A stretch of 64,000 nt of DNA from Corynebacterium riegelii. GTDB taxonomy: Bacteria; Actinomycetota; Actinomycetes; Mycobacteriales; Mycobacteriaceae. The notes under the pieces are model-generated. The model saw only the letters and a list, made by a program, of their open reading frames with translations. It searched no databases and was not told the origin of the DNA. This document shows, one piece after another, positions 40,401 to 49,538 of this stretch (positions within the stretch are counted from its first letter, which is position 1; each line of letters starts with the position of its first letter). The position numbers were made by a program, and so were the translations under genes. The DNA lies in assembly GCF_016728505.1 (NCBI RefSeq), contig NZ_CP068159.1:1612001-1676000 (forward strand), in the 5' to 3' direction.

Positions 40401-42623
40401 ATGAGCATTTCCGAAAACGCCACCGGCGGCGAGAATGAGCCGGATGTAAACATGTCGGAAAATCAGGAAAACCCGCAGGATGTCGCAGCCGATGCTGCAC
40501 GTGAGGACACCAGGGATGCGGGAGTTTCTGAGGATACCGGCGCTGCGGAGACCGCAGCCAATGCCGAAACTAATGAGACTGAGCAGATTTTGAGCCTTGC
40601 AGACGTAGTCGGGGTCGAGCCCCACGAACTTGTGCAAGAGCCTGAGGCTTCTGAAGAGACTGAGACTGAAAAGCCGGAGAACGGGTTTGAAAACTTGGGC
40701 CTGCCGGAAGACGTTGTGGACGCGGTTAAGCGCGTTGGCTTCGAGCAGCCCTCTCCAATCCAGGCGCAGACTATTCCACACCTGATGGAAGGCCGCGACG
40801 TTGTCGGCCTCGCGCAGACGGGTACCGGTAAGACCGCAGCGTTCGCGCTGCCGGTGCTGAGCCAGATTGACCCGAAGCAGCGCCACCCGCAGGCACTGGT
40901 GCTTGCGCCGACGCGTGAGCTGGCACTGCAGGTGTCGGACTCCTTCCAATCTTTCGCCGACCACCTTGGCGGCATCCAGATCCTGCCGATCTACGGCGGC
41001 CAGGCCTACGGCATTCAGCTGTCCGGTCTGCGTCGTGGCGCCCAGGTGATCGTGGGTACCCCGGGCCGTGTGATCGACCACCTGGAGAAGGGCTCGCTGG
41101 ACATTTCCAACCTGCGCTTCCTGGTGCTGGATGAGGCCGATGAGATGCTGAACATGGGCTTCCAGGAAGACGTTGAGCGCATCCTGGAAGACACCCCGGA
41201 CAGCAAGCAGGTTGCACTGTTTTCCGCGACGATGCCGGGCGCGATCCGCCGCATCTCCAAGCAGTACCTGGACGATCCGGTAGAGGTGACGGTCAAGAGC
41301 GAAACCCGCACTAACACCAACATCACCCAGCGTTACCTGTTCACCGCGCACCGCAACAAGCTTGACGCGATCACCCGCATCCTTGAGGTGACCGAGTTTG
41401 AGGCGATGATCGTATTCGTTCGCACCAAGAACGAAACCGAGGAGCTGGCCGAGAAGCTGCGCGCCCGCGGGTTCTCCGCCGCAGCTATCAACGGTGACAT
41501 TCCTCAGCAGCAGCGTGAGCGCACGGTTGATCAGCTTCGCGACGGTCGCTTGGACATCCTCGTGGCCACCGACGTTGCCGCCCGTGGCCTGGATGTGGAG
41601 CGCATCTCGCACGTGCTCAACTACGACATCCCGAACGACACTGAGTCTTACGTCCACCGCATCGGCCGCACCGGCCGCGCGGGACGTACCGGTGAGGCAA
41701 TCCTGTTTGTCACCCCGCGTGAGCGCCGCATGCTGCGCTCCATTGAGCGTGTGACCAACGCAACAATCGAAGAGATGGATTTGCCGACGGTGGATGAGGT
41801 CAACGAGAGCCGCAAGACCAAGTTCATGGACTCCATCACGGAGTCCCTGGAGGCCTCTGACCTGCAGGTGTTCAAGACCATGGTCCGCGAGTACTCCGCA
41901 GTGAACAACATTCCGATGGATGACATCGCTGCAGCCCTGGCTACCCAGGCACAGGCGGGCGATGAGTTCTTGATGAAGGAGCCGCCGCGCGACAAGCGCG
42001 ACCGCCGCGACCGTGATCGTTTTGACCGTGATGATCGCCGTGACCGTGGCGGGCGTCGTGACCGTGACCGCTTCGATCGTGATGATCGCCGCGGTGGACG
42101 TGGTCGCTTTGCCAACGACAGCGAGAACTTTGACACCTACCGTCTTGACGTGGGCAAGCGCCAGCACGTGCGCCCAGGTGCCATCGTTGGCGCCCTGGCA
42201 AACGAGGGTGGCTTGAGCTCCAAGGATTTCGGCCGCATCACCATTGGTGGTGACTTCACCCTGGTGGAGCTGCCGAAGAACCTAGACAATGCCGTGCTTG
42301 ACCGTCTGACGGATACGCGTATCTCCGGCCAGCTGATCAACATCCAGCGTGACCACGGTGCGCCGCCGCGTGACCGTGGTGGTTACGGTGGTCGTGGCCG
42401 TGGCGGCTGGGACCGTGATGACCGCGGTGGCCGTGGCTATGGCCGCGACCGCAACCGTGGCGGCTGGGACCGTGACCGTGATGATCGCCGTGACCGCGGT
42501 GGTCGCCGTGACCGTGACCGTTTTGATCGTGATGATCGCCGCGGTGGTCGTGGTGGTTGGGACCGTGACCGTGATGATCGTGGCGGCCGTGGAGGCTTCC
42601 GCGGAGGCCGCGACCGCGACTAA
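40401..42623 (+). CDS. deaD: DEAD-box RNA helicase (DeaD/CsdA type)
   Basis: 740-aa ATP-dependent RNA helicase for ribosome assembly and mRNA turnover. The N-terminal ~90 residues are acidic, then Q motif (FEQPSPIQAQTIP), motif I AQTGTGKTA, Ib TPGR, II DEAD (VLDEADEMLNMGF, about 240), III FSATMP, V ATDVAARGLD and VI HRIGRTGRAGRTGEA. A DbpA-type RNA-binding domain (RLDVGKRQHVRPGAIVGALA, about 575-650) is flanked by two Arg/Asp/Gly tracts of repeated FDRDDRR and DRGGRRDR units. I favour ATG 40401 over 40392. Confidence 0.95.
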   Translation: MSISENATGGENEPDVNMSENQENPQDVAADAAREDTRDAGVSEDTGAAETAANAETNETEQILSLADVVGVEPHELVQEPEASEETETEKPENGFENLGLPEDVVDAVKRVGFEQPSPIQAQTIPHLMEGRDVVGLAQTGTGKTAAFALPVLSQIDPKQRHPQALVLAPTRELALQVSDSFQSFADHLGGIQILPIYGGQAYGIQLSGLRRGAQVIVGTPGRVIDHLEKGSLDISNLRFLVLDEADEMLNMGFQEDVERILEDTPDSKQVALFSATMPGAIRRISKQYLDDPVEVTVKSETRTNTNITQRYLFTAHRNKLDAITRILEVTEFEAMIVFVRTKNETEELAEKLRARGFSAAAINGDIPQQQRERTVDQLRDGRLDILVATDVAARGLDVERISHVLNYDIPNDTESYVHRIGRTGRAGRTGEAILFVTPRERRMLRSIERVTNATIEEMDLPTVDEVNESRKTKFMDSITESLEASDLQVFKTMVREYSAVNNIPMDDIAAALATQAQAGDEFLMKEPPRDKRDRRDRDRFDRDDRRDRGGRRDRDRFDRDDRRGGRGRFANDSENFDTYRLDVGKRQHVRPGAIVGALANEGGLSSKDFGRITIGGDFTLVELPKNLDNAVLDRLTDTRISGQLINIQRDHGAPPRDRGGYGGRGRGGWDRDDRGGRGYGRDRNRGGWDRDRDDRRDRGGRRDRDRFDRDDRRGGRGGWDRDRDDRGGRGGFRGGRDRD
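41998..42622 (+). repeat. Intragenic Arg-Asp-Gly repeats in the helicase gene
   Basis: Two tracts, about 41998-42105 and 42364-42620, made of near-identical units such as gaccgtgaccgcttcgatcg and gtgatgatcgccg. They encode FDRDDRR and GGRRDR repeats: disordered RNA-binding tails, prone to slippage. Confidence 0.75.
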
Positions 42624-42663
42624 CGCTTGTGCCTAGCGCTGAACCAGCGCTTAAGCGTGTAAT

Positions 42664-42718
42664 CCCGCCCTTGCGGACCAGTTTGGCTGGTCTGCTCGGG
42701 CGGGGTTTGTGCTTTTAT
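42664..42718 (+). terminator. Terminator of the DEAD-box helicase gene
   Basis: Outer stem CCCGCCC (42664-42670) with GGGCGGG (42698-42704) encloses an inner GACCAG/CTGGTC hairpin, followed by the T-rich GTTTGTGCTTTT. Confidence 0.75.
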
Positions 42719-42752
42719 GGGGTCATAGCGCCCAGAGACAGGCAAAAGTGAA

Positions 42753-42801
42753 CCCTTGAAAGCCCTTTCAGGGGAGTTTGAGAGATCCAGTTTGCCTGGA
42801 T
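42753..42801. terminator. Two hairpins downstream of the aldehyde dehydrogenase gene
   Basis: CCCTTGAAAG/CTTTCAGGGG (42753-42774, one G-T pair) and ATCCAG/CTGGAT (42785-42801) lie just past the gene end. Neither has a T-run on the gene strand. Probably transcription-end structures. Confidence 0.4.
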
Positions 42802-42810
42802 AACTGCCCC

Positions 42811-44331
42811 TTACCGGCTTTCCTGAGTTCCGTAACCGAAATTCACTAGAGGCGCTTCAGCAGTTTCGACCCAAACACTCTTCACGTCGCTGTAAGCCTT
42901 GAGCGCATCTAAGCCTGATGACCTGCCGTAACCACTGTCTTTCACGCCGCCGAATGGACTGCTTACATGAATAGTCTTATAGCCATTAATCCAAACGGTT
43001 CCCGCTTGGAGCTTTTCGGCTACTCGATGTGCCCTGCCGACGTCCCGTGTCCATACGGCACCAGCCAACCCGAACTTACTGTCGTTAGCGATACGAATCG
43101 CGTCTTCCTCCGTATCAAAAGGTATTGCTACTACGACGGGACCAAATATCTCTTCCTGAGCGCACTCGTCGCTGTTTGAACCCATTAGGATAATAGGTTC
43201 CACGTAAAGACCCGTGCGGTCCGAATCAAGCGACGTCCTTCCGTCCGGAGTGTTAATTCCCGAGCGAATCGCACTGGTTACAATCTCGCAGATGCGATCA
43301 AACTGCTTACGATTATGAACCGGTGCAATTTCCGTCTTCTCGTCTGTAGGCGGTCCGACTTTGAGTTTTTGTGCAGACCGTGCGAGATCAGATACGAAGC
43401 TGTCGTAGATCTCTTGCTGAATTAGAAGCCGGGAGCCAGCTACGCAGCTTTGGCCTGTATTTGCGAATATTGCTGCCTGAGCTCCGACCAACGCTTTTTC
43501 ATAGTCAGCATCGGAAAAGACGATATTGGCGGATTTGCCACCAAGCTCCAGGACACAGGGGAGGCCCTCTGTCGCAGCTGCTGCAGCGATTTTACGACCA
43601 GTGGGAACTGAACCGACGAAAACGATCTTCCGCACAAGCGTCGCGTCTATCAGGCTACTCCCGATGGTGTGACCATATCCAGCAATGACGTTAACGAGCC
43701 CCTTAGGAAGCCCCGCTCGTTCAGCGATTACTGCTAGTAGAAGTGAGCTTAACGGAGTGAGTTCGCTTGGCTTCAGGATCACTGCGTTGCCAGCAGCAAT
43801 CGCTGGGGCGATCTGCCAACCTGCAGTAAATATTGGGGCATTCCAAGGTGTGATCTGAAGAACTGTTCCTAAGGGTTGATACTTCGTGTAATTAAGGTGA
43901 GTTGTCGGCACGTCGATGACGTCACCGTGGATCTTGTCGCACCAACCGCTGTAGTAGCGGAACATCTCAATGACCTTTTTGACTTCCCCTAGACTATCGC
44001 GAATGGGCTTGTTGGCGCTGAGAGATTCAAGAAGCGCGAGATCCTCCAGGTAGTCTTCCATATGATCGGCGATCCGATGCATCGTAAGTCCGCGCTGAGC
44101 TGCGGTAACACTCATCCATTCGGACTGGGCGGTTGTGGTGATCTCTTTGACCGTATTGCGGATGGAAGGAGAGGCATCTTTGTAGCGAAGCATCTCGGTT
44201 TCATCGGAAGCAAAGAAGACGCTAATGTCATCTCCATCGCCAAAAACCCACTCGCCGCCTATGTAACTTGCTACCCCTGTGAAACTCGGGTCGATCTTTT
44301 GTGCAAGTTCTAGAATCTTTGAATCCATCAT
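42811..44331 (-). CDS. Aldehyde dehydrogenase family protein
   Basis: 506-aa NAD(P)-dependent ALDH oxidising an aldehyde to an acid. Visible are ITPWNAPIFTAGWQIAPAIA (Rossmann entry), FVGSVPTGRKIA, the catalytic Glu in CVLELGGKSA and nucleophile Cys in NTGQSCVAGSRL, then EEIFGPVV. Overall closest to betaine-, aminobutyraldehyde- or vanillin-type enzymes; the substrate is unknown. Lies 17 nt downstream of the HIBADH-like gene on the same strand after AGGAG, in the low-GC catabolic island. Confidence 0.9.
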   Translation of the reverse strand: MMDSKILELAQKIDPSFTGVASYIGGEWVFGDGDDISVFFASDETEMLRYKDASPSIRNTVKEITTTAQSEWMSVTAAQRGLTMHRIADHMEDYLEDLALLESLSANKPIRDSLGEVKKVIEMFRYYSGWCDKIHGDVIDVPTTHLNYTKYQPLGTVLQITPWNAPIFTAGWQIAPAIAAGNAVILKPSELTPLSSLLLAVIAERAGLPKGLVNVIAGYGHTIGSSLIDATLVRKIVFVGSVPTGRKIAAAAATEGLPCVLELGGKSANIVFSDADYEKALVGAQAAIFANTGQSCVAGSRLLIQQEIYDSFVSDLARSAQKLKVGPPTDEKTEIAPVHNRKQFDRICEIVTSAIRSGINTPDGRTSLDSDRTGLYVEPIILMGSNSDECAQEEIFGPVVVAIPFDTEEDAIRIANDSKFGLAGAVWTRDVGRAHRVAEKLQAGTVWINGYKTIHVSSPFGGVKDSGYGRSSGLDALKAYSDVKSVWVETAEAPLVNFGYGTQESR

Positions 44332-44348
44332 GATGTCTGGTGCAACTC

Positions 44349-45242
44349 CTAGTTAGGTTCGATTTCCGAGAAAGGTGAGCCAGCAGTGGTTCTTACAATT
44401 TCGTTGAAATCTCTCTGATCTGGTAGGTCGTTCTGAGATTCGTGCCAAATGCTCAGAGCTAGCTTGGAGAGGGGGTGGTCCGCAACCCCCTGTCCCACTA
44501 GCTCTTCAACGAGTTGAAGATCCTTCCGCATCAAGCCGGCTGTAAAACCGGAATCATAAGATTGATCGAGGATCCAGCGAGGGAAGTTAATCTCGCTGAC
44601 AGCACTTCTTCCTGAACCAAGGTTGAGAGCTTGGATTAACGCTTCAGGACTGAGCCCCTCGGAGGTGGCGATATTCACGGCTTCAGAGACAGCTATTAGA
44701 TTCAAGCCGACCAAAAGATTATTGCAAAGCTTAGCTACATTTCCTGATCCAACATCACCAAGCCACATGTGACGAGAGGTCATGATGTCCAACAGGGGTG
44801 TTAGGTCCCTGTAAGTATCTTCAGCACAACCAACCAGGCTGATCATGGTGCCTTCACGAGCACCCGATGGCCCGCCGGAGACAGGAGCGTCAGCGAAAGC
44901 GACATTTATGTCTTGCAGACCCGAAGCAACCCGCCTGCTTGCCTCGGGGACAGAAGTAGACATATCGATCACTGCATTAGCTTGTAGACCCAGGCTGCGC
45001 AGGCTCGCGGGGCCCAAGCAAACTTCCTCAACATGCTCCGCTTTTGGTAGCGACAAAACAACCCAGTCGGGCTGGGCTTTGACGAGTGCCTCTAGGTTTT
45101 CCGCTACGGGAACGCCAGATTCTTGGGCTAGCTTTCGGGCCTCGCTTGAAATGTCGAACCCGGTCACGTGCTGTCCCTTGTCCAAAAGGTTTTGAGCCAT
45201 CGAAAAACCCATTTTTCCGAGACCGATGATTCCAACGTGCAT
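44349..45242 (-). CDS. 3-hydroxyisobutyrate dehydrogenase family oxidoreductase
   Basis: 297-aa beta-hydroxyacid dehydrogenase. The N-terminal dinucleotide motif HVGIIGLGKMGFSMAQNLL (residues 2-20), the substrate motif DAPVSGGPSGAREGT (about 117-131) and the catalytic Lys in GNVAKLCNNLLVG (about 168-180) follow the family layout. It reduces a semialdehyde or oxidises a 3-hydroxyacid. First gene of the leftward operon, ATG 45242 after AAGGG; divergent from the DUF3100 gene with a 127-bp control region. No regulator gene is seen in the cluster. Confidence 0.87.
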   Translation of the reverse strand: MHVGIIGLGKMGFSMAQNLLDKGQHVTGFDISSEARKLAQESGVPVAENLEALVKAQPDWVVLSLPKAEHVEEVCLGPASLRSLGLQANAVIDMSTSVPEASRRVASGLQDINVAFADAPVSGGPSGAREGTMISLVGCAEDTYRDLTPLLDIMTSRHMWLGDVGSGNVAKLCNNLLVGLNLIAVSEAVNIATSEGLSPEALIQALNLGSGRSAVSEINFPRWILDQSYDSGFTAGLMRKDLQLVEELVGQGVADHPLSKLALSIWHESQNDLPDQRDFNEIVRTTAGSPFSEIEPN

Positions 45243-45369
45243 CAAATCTACCCTTATGTGTTGTATCTTACAAATACGTTGCGAGTATAACGCAGACCAC
45301 TAGAGGTGGTTCGGTGGTTCTGGAAATGACTGGAATCCGGGAACGTAGGAGCATGCTGAAAGGAAAACG
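45243..45369. promoter_or_regulatory. Divergent control region of the catabolic island
   Basis: 127 bp between the two arms of the cluster. It is AT-richer than the genome and contains ATGTGTTGTATCTTACAA and further TA-rich stretches. No confident -10/-35 or operator assignment. Confidence 0.3.
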
Positions 45370-46009
45370 ATGGAAGTGAAAGAGCAAACCAGATCTTGGT
45401 CTTACTACCTAGATTGGCGTCTTCACGCACTTGTTATTGCGCTTGCTTGTCTGGCGGAATTAATCGGAATTATTAAAATTCCGACGCCGATTGGAACGCT
45501 AATCTTCCTGCCTCTGCTTTATGCATTCGTTTTTTCTTTATTCTTCAACCCGAATATTTCTCGGACCCTAGGCAAAGCTGTTAGGTCCGACTCTCCTCGA
45601 GTTGCTACACACTGGATCCTTATATGCCTTATGCCGTTCATGGCGAAATTTGCTATCGCTATCGGTCCGCAGATTGATGAGATTATTGCTGCCGGTCCGG
45701 CTCTTGTACTTCAAGAATTAGGCAATGTAGCGACGCTGCTTCTTGCAATGCCGGTTGGCGTATTGATCTTTGGGATGGGGCGAGAGCTGGTCGGCGCTAC
45801 GCATTCGGTTGCGCGTGAACCAAATATTGCACTTGTTGCAGACCGCTACGGTCTCAAATCCCCTGAAGGCATTGGTGTTATGGGGATTTACGTTATGGGT
45901 ACTGTGTTTGGCGGTGTCTTCTTTTCCCTTATCGCAGGGCTTGTGGCTTCGTGGGACGTATTTGACTACCGAGCGATTGCCATGGCATGTGGTGTGGGTT
46001 CAGGCAGCA
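45370..46009 (+). pseudogene. DUF3100 membrane protein gene, 5' part (split by IS)
   Basis: N-terminal 213 codons of a multi-helix membrane protein (WRLHALVIALACLAELIGII, TPIGTLIFLPLLYAFVFSLF, and so on), starting at an ATG after GAAAGGAAAACG. The reading continues a few codons into the IS and stops at 46017. Joining 45370-46009 to 47342-48021 restores one frame of 439 aa through GVGSGSMMGACSTALAEA. The family is uncharacterised and appears to me to be often found beside M20 amidohydrolases, as here. In this strain the protein cannot be made whole. Confidence 0.9.
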
Positions 46010-46080
46010 GGACCTGACCCCTGTTTGGTAGACACCCCTGATTCCGACCGTGTTGGGTCGGGGAAAGGTAGCCTGCCTCC

Positions 46081-46392
46081 ATGCCTAGGAAGGTTTATTC
46101 GGATCAGTTCAAGCGCGACGCGGTCGCGATGTACGAGAACGATCCACACATCTCGTTCAATGCCGCAGCCGCAGACTTAGGGATCAACCGCACCACGCTT
46201 CGCTCGTGGGTTGACAAGTACGGCACCGGCGCAAAGACCAAGAGTTCAGCGGATGTACGTGCCAATCGCGCCAAGCAGCTCACAGATGCAGAACAGATAC
46301 GCCAATTGCAGCGCGAAATCGCTCAGCTGAAAGAAGAACGCGATATCTTGCGCAAGGCGGCCAAATATTTTATGGAAGAGACAAACTGGTGA
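46081..46392 (+). CDS. IS3-family transposase OrfA
   Basis: 103-aa DNA-binding subunit. Helix-turn-helix FNAAAADLGINRTTLRSWVD (about 24-43) recognises the IS ends, followed by a leucine-zipper-like coiled coil (TDAEQIRQLQREIAQLKEER, about 68-87) for dimerisation. Its stop overlaps the orfB GTG as GTGA. No A-rich slippery heptamer is evident, so OrfB may be made by coupling rather than by frameshifting. Confidence 0.93.
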   Translation: MPRKVYSDQFKRDAVAMYENDPHISFNAAAADLGINRTTLRSWVDKYGTGAKTKSSADVRANRAKQLTDAEQIRQLQREIAQLKEERDILRKAAKYFMEETNW

Positions 46393-47273
46393 TCCGCTTC
46401 CAGTTTGTTGATGACCACCGCACCGATTACTCGGTCAAGCGGATGTGTACTGTCCTTGGGCTTAATCGCAGCTCCTATTACAAATGGAGAAACAGCAAAC
46501 CCCAACGGCAACGCCGACTAGTCGATGATGGCATTTTGGGTGCGAAGATCACGGCAGTCTTCGAGGAGAAAAACCAGCTCTACGGCGCGAAACGCATCGC
46601 CGCAGAACTGACCTATAACGACGCCTACAACGACAATGGCCCAGTCAACCATAAGCGCGTCGCCCGGATTATGAAAAAGCTTCGGCTACGTGGCTACACC
46701 AAAAAACGCAAGGTCACCACAACCCGACGTGGGGCCGGTCGCGTAGTGTTTGCCGACCTAGTCAAGCGGGATTTCACGGCACCAGCTGCAAATAAGGTAC
46801 TGGTGGGCGATATCACCTATCTGCCGATTGCAGACGGGTCGAATATGTATTTAGCTACGGTGATTGACTGCTACTCCAGGATGCTCGTTGGCTTTGCCAT
46901 CGCCGAGCACATGCGCACCGAACTCGTCGAGGAAGCGCTTGAGCATGCGCACCGAACCCGCGGTGATCTTGCTGGAGCGATCTTTCATTCGGACCACGGA
47001 AGTGTCTATACCTCGTCGCAGTTTCAGGCCACCTGCCGCAGGCTCAACCTCACCCAGTCAATGGGTGAAGTTGGCACCAGTGCCGATAATTCGCTTGCGG
47101 AGTCGTTTAACGCCACGCTGAAACGAGAGGTACTCAAAGACGAGAAAGTCTTTGCCAACCAGCTTGTCTGCCGGCGAGCAGTCTTCGCATGGTGCGTGCG
47201 CTACAACACCAGCCGAAGGCACTCCTGGTGCAAGTACCTCACCCCCACAGAGTACGAAGCCCTCGCCGCATAA
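46389..47273 (+). CDS. IS3-family transposase OrfB (DDE integrase)
   Basis: 294-aa catalytic subunit with rve integrase fold. First Asp in LVGDITYLP, second Asp in FHSDHGSVYTS, and Glu in NSLAESFNATLK with exactly 35 residues between the second Asp and Glu (DD35E). The N-terminal HTH_21 region reads VKRMCTVLGLNRSSYYKWRN. The terminal SRRHSWCKYLTPTEYE is intact. GTG start overlapping OrfA stop. Confidence 0.94.
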   Translation: MIRFQFVDDHRTDYSVKRMCTVLGLNRSSYYKWRNSKPQRQRRLVDDGILGAKITAVFEEKNQLYGAKRIAAELTYNDAYNDNGPVNHKRVARIMKKLRLRGYTKKRKVTTTRRGAGRVVFADLVKRDFTAPAANKVLVGDITYLPIADGSNMYLATVIDCYSRMLVGFAIAEHMRTELVEEALEHAHRTRGDLAGAIFHSDHGSVYTSSQFQATCRRLNLTQSMGEVGTSADNSLAESFNATLKREVLKDEKVFANQLVCRRAVFAWCVRYNTSRRHSWCKYLTPTEYEALAA

Positions 47274-47341
47274 CCATGTGCTAAAGTAAGCCCCGTAATT
47301 TCACCATTGATGGTGTCTACTTTTCGGGGGTCGGGCCCGCA

Positions 47342-48021
47342 TGATGGGCGCTTGTTCGACCGCTCTAGCTGAAGCATTGCCCGAGCAATCGGAATCGATT
47401 TCCGCATTTGCCGCTTCGAGTAACCTGCTTACGTACGCAACCGGTCTCTTTGTTTCTGCTTTTATAGCCTTGCCGCTGGCTAACGTTTTGTTTAATGCAC
47501 TTTCGAAGCTCCGGGCGCCTTCGAAGAGAGGGCCGTCGGCGGTGCAGTTTGATGACGCAGAATTTAACCTTGTAGACGAGCAGGAGAAGCCGACCCTGAT
47601 TCAGACATTGGGTCTGGTAGCAGTGATGTCGCTTCTCGTACTCATCGTCAACTGGGTGAACAGTGGAGTTAGTCCTCTGGAGGCGCTTCCCGGAATCACG
47701 ATTCTTTATATCTGCTGTGTGATTGGCATCTTCATTACAAAGCTAGTCCCACTGAACGTTCCCAACGTTGCTTGGATTTCGATAGTGGCGATTTTGATTG
47801 CTTTGCCGTATTGGCCGTGGAGCAACGCTTTCATTGAGGCCACTGACAAATTGCAGATGCTAGCGCTGATTACGCCCGCGCTGGCTTATTCGGGCCTTGC
47901 ACTTTCTAAGGTGGAGATCTCGGTATTCCGAAAGTCTGGTTTCCGACTAGCCCTAATCTCCTTGCTAGTCTTCACGGGCACATTCTTTGGATCGGTGATT
48001 ATTGCAAACGCGCTTTTGTGA
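47342..48021 (+). pseudogene. DUF3100 membrane protein gene, 3' part (split by IS)
   Basis: Continuation of the interrupted gene: MMGACSTALAEALPEQ onward, with four to five further helices (LGLVAVMSLLVLIVNWV, ITILYICCVIGIFITKLVP, VAWISIVAILIALPYWPW, LALISLLVFTGTFFGSVIIA). An ATG immediately at the IS edge (47341-47343) could start a truncated protein, but no ribosome site precedes it. Ends 71 nt before the amidohydrolase. Confidence 0.9.
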
Positions 48022-48092
48022 TTATTTCGTGAAAACAGTTGTCCTGAAGTGAAAAACAGGTTGCATATAACAAGTTGGAGGGTTAAAAAACC

Positions 48093-49298
48093 ATGTCTGA
48101 AAAGACTCTCACATACGATTCAATCCAAGAGTGGCAGGAGGCCGTTTATGTTGATTTTCATCAACACCCAGAACTGAGTATGCAGGAACACCGAACTCGT
48201 CGCAGGGTTTGTGAGGAGCTGCAGGCCATGGGAATTGATCCGATCGAAATCGGTGGTGGTGTGGTGGGGACCATCGATCGGGGAGCGGGACCCACAGTCC
48301 TACTACGTGCCGATTACGACGCATTGCCTGTGAAAGAAGAGACGGGGCTTCCCTATGCGTCAACCGTTGAGGTAATGGACAGGGAAGGACAAAAAGTTCC
48401 AGTCATGCATGCTTGTGGGCATGATGTCCACATTGCCTCGCTATTGGCAGCTGGACGGCTATTGAAGAGCGGACACAAGGATTGGAGGGGTACAGTACAT
48501 CTGCTTTTCCAACCTGGTGAAGAAACAGGGGAGGGATCTGCTGCAATGGTAGCCGACGGGTTGGCGTCCAAGATCACTCCACCCGATGTTGTACTTGGTC
48601 AGCATGTTTTTTGTGGGGACGTTCCAACTGGAAGCGTTGCATTGCGTTCAGGACCTTTCATGTCCACTGCTACCAATGTGGAGATCACATTTTACGGCGT
48701 TGGATCCCATGGTTCCATGCCGCATCTTGGCGTCGATCCGATCCTGATGGCCTCGTCGGCTGTTACTCGCCTACAGGGAATCGTGTCGCGAGAACTAAAT
48801 CCCCACGAGTTCGGGGTTGTCACGGTCGGCGTTATCTCGGGCGGCTCAAAGCCTAATGTTATTCCGGAAAGCTGCACGTTACAGCTGAACGTTCGCGCCT
48901 ACAGCGACCAGGTTCGAGAGCAGATTCTGCAGGCGATCGAGCGCATTGCCATCTCAGAGACTCAAGCGTCAGGCGGAACGAAGATGCCAGACATCACCTA
49001 CTACCAGGGTTTTCCGCTGACCGAAAACGATGAAGAAGTCACCAGCCGGGTAGCTCGGGCATTCAAGGAAACCTTCGGTAGTGAACAGGTGCGAGAAAGT
49101 GAACCGCTGACGGCGTCGGAAGACTTCTCCGTGATCGCCGACGCGTTCGGCGCGCCCTACTGCTACTGGGTGCTCGGCGGTGCAGAAGCGGGCGTGAGCG
49201 TGCCCAACCATAGTCCACACTTTGCGCCGCAAATGCAGCCGACGCTGCGCACCGGGGCAGAAGCGTTGGTGGCGGCGGCGCTGGAATTCCTCGACTGA
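48093..49298 (+). CDS. M20-family amidohydrolase (hippurate/indole-acetyl-amino-acid hydrolase type)
   Basis: 401-aa metal-dependent aminoacylase-like enzyme. Metal-site motifs: VLLRADYDALP, MHACGHDVHIA, FQPGEETGEGSA and the late SPHFAPQM. The dimerisation insert is present (GSHGSMPHLGVDPILMASSA). It hydrolyses N-acyl or aryl-amide bonds of amino acids. ATG follows GGAGG. With the DUF3100 transporter-like protein and the two dehydrogenases it fits uptake, deacylation and oxidation of an amide-linked compound; the substrate is unknown. Confidence 0.9.
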   Translation: MSEKTLTYDSIQEWQEAVYVDFHQHPELSMQEHRTRRRVCEELQAMGIDPIEIGGGVVGTIDRGAGPTVLLRADYDALPVKEETGLPYASTVEVMDREGQKVPVMHACGHDVHIASLLAAGRLLKSGHKDWRGTVHLLFQPGEETGEGSAAMVADGLASKITPPDVVLGQHVFCGDVPTGSVALRSGPFMSTATNVEITFYGVGSHGSMPHLGVDPILMASSAVTRLQGIVSRELNPHEFGVVTVGVISGGSKPNVIPESCTLQLNVRAYSDQVREQILQAIERIAISETQASGGTKMPDITYYQGFPLTENDEEVTSRVARAFKETFGSEQVRESEPLTASEDFSVIADAFGAPYCYWVLGGAEAGVSVPNHSPHFAPQMQPTLRTGAEALVAAALEFLD

Positions 49299-49366
49299 TG
49301 GTCCTCGCCGAAGTTGGAGGCCTGGTTTCTGACCCGGTGGCTGGAGGGGCTCCTCAAGGTAAAAGT

Positions 49367-49433
49367 CGGATAGCAAACATCGGATAGGTGCCAAATTGGG
49401 CCAAAATGGGCCTTATCCGATGTTTGCTATCCG
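49367..49433. repeat. 20-bp perfect inverted repeat at the right edge of the catabolic island
   Basis: CGGATAGCAAACATCGGATA (49367-49386) and its exact reverse complement (49414-49433) flank a 27-nt loop. A further partial unit, ATCCGATGTTTG (49429-49440), follows in tandem. No T-run. Confidence 0.9.
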
Positions 49434-49538
49434 ATGTTTGTGATTGGCCGGGGCAAAAGGGCAAAAGAAAACGCCGGAAGGCGCAGCGGTGAAGCTGGCC
49501 AGCCGGCGTAAAGCGCGAAGCGTAAGAACAGCGAAGCG

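Larger units (their letters stand above)
46010..47338 (+). mobile_element. Complete IS3-family insertion sequence, 1329 bp
   Basis: Ends are imperfect inverted repeats, 20/27 matched: left begins GGACCTGACCCC and right (reverse complement) begins GGGCCCGACCCC, both ending in GTAGACACC. Flanked by the 3-bp target duplication GCA (46007-46009 and 47339-47341), the length expected for IS3. Contains orfA and orfB. Both open reading frames are intact, so it may be active. Confidence 0.95.

Noticed and set aside
40359..42167. Upstream extension of the lipoprotein gene to 42167 (922 aa)
   Set aside because: It is the reverse of the DEAD-box helicase; the signal peptide and -10 box fix the start at 40358.
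41998..42620. Repeats in the helicase tail as a CRISPR-like array
   Set aside because: Units are in frame, of uneven length and without spacers; they encode an Arg/Asp/Gly tail.
46380..46392. Programmed -1 frameshift between OrfA and OrfB
   Set aside because: No A-rich slippery heptamer seen; OrfB has its own GTG overlapping the OrfA stop.
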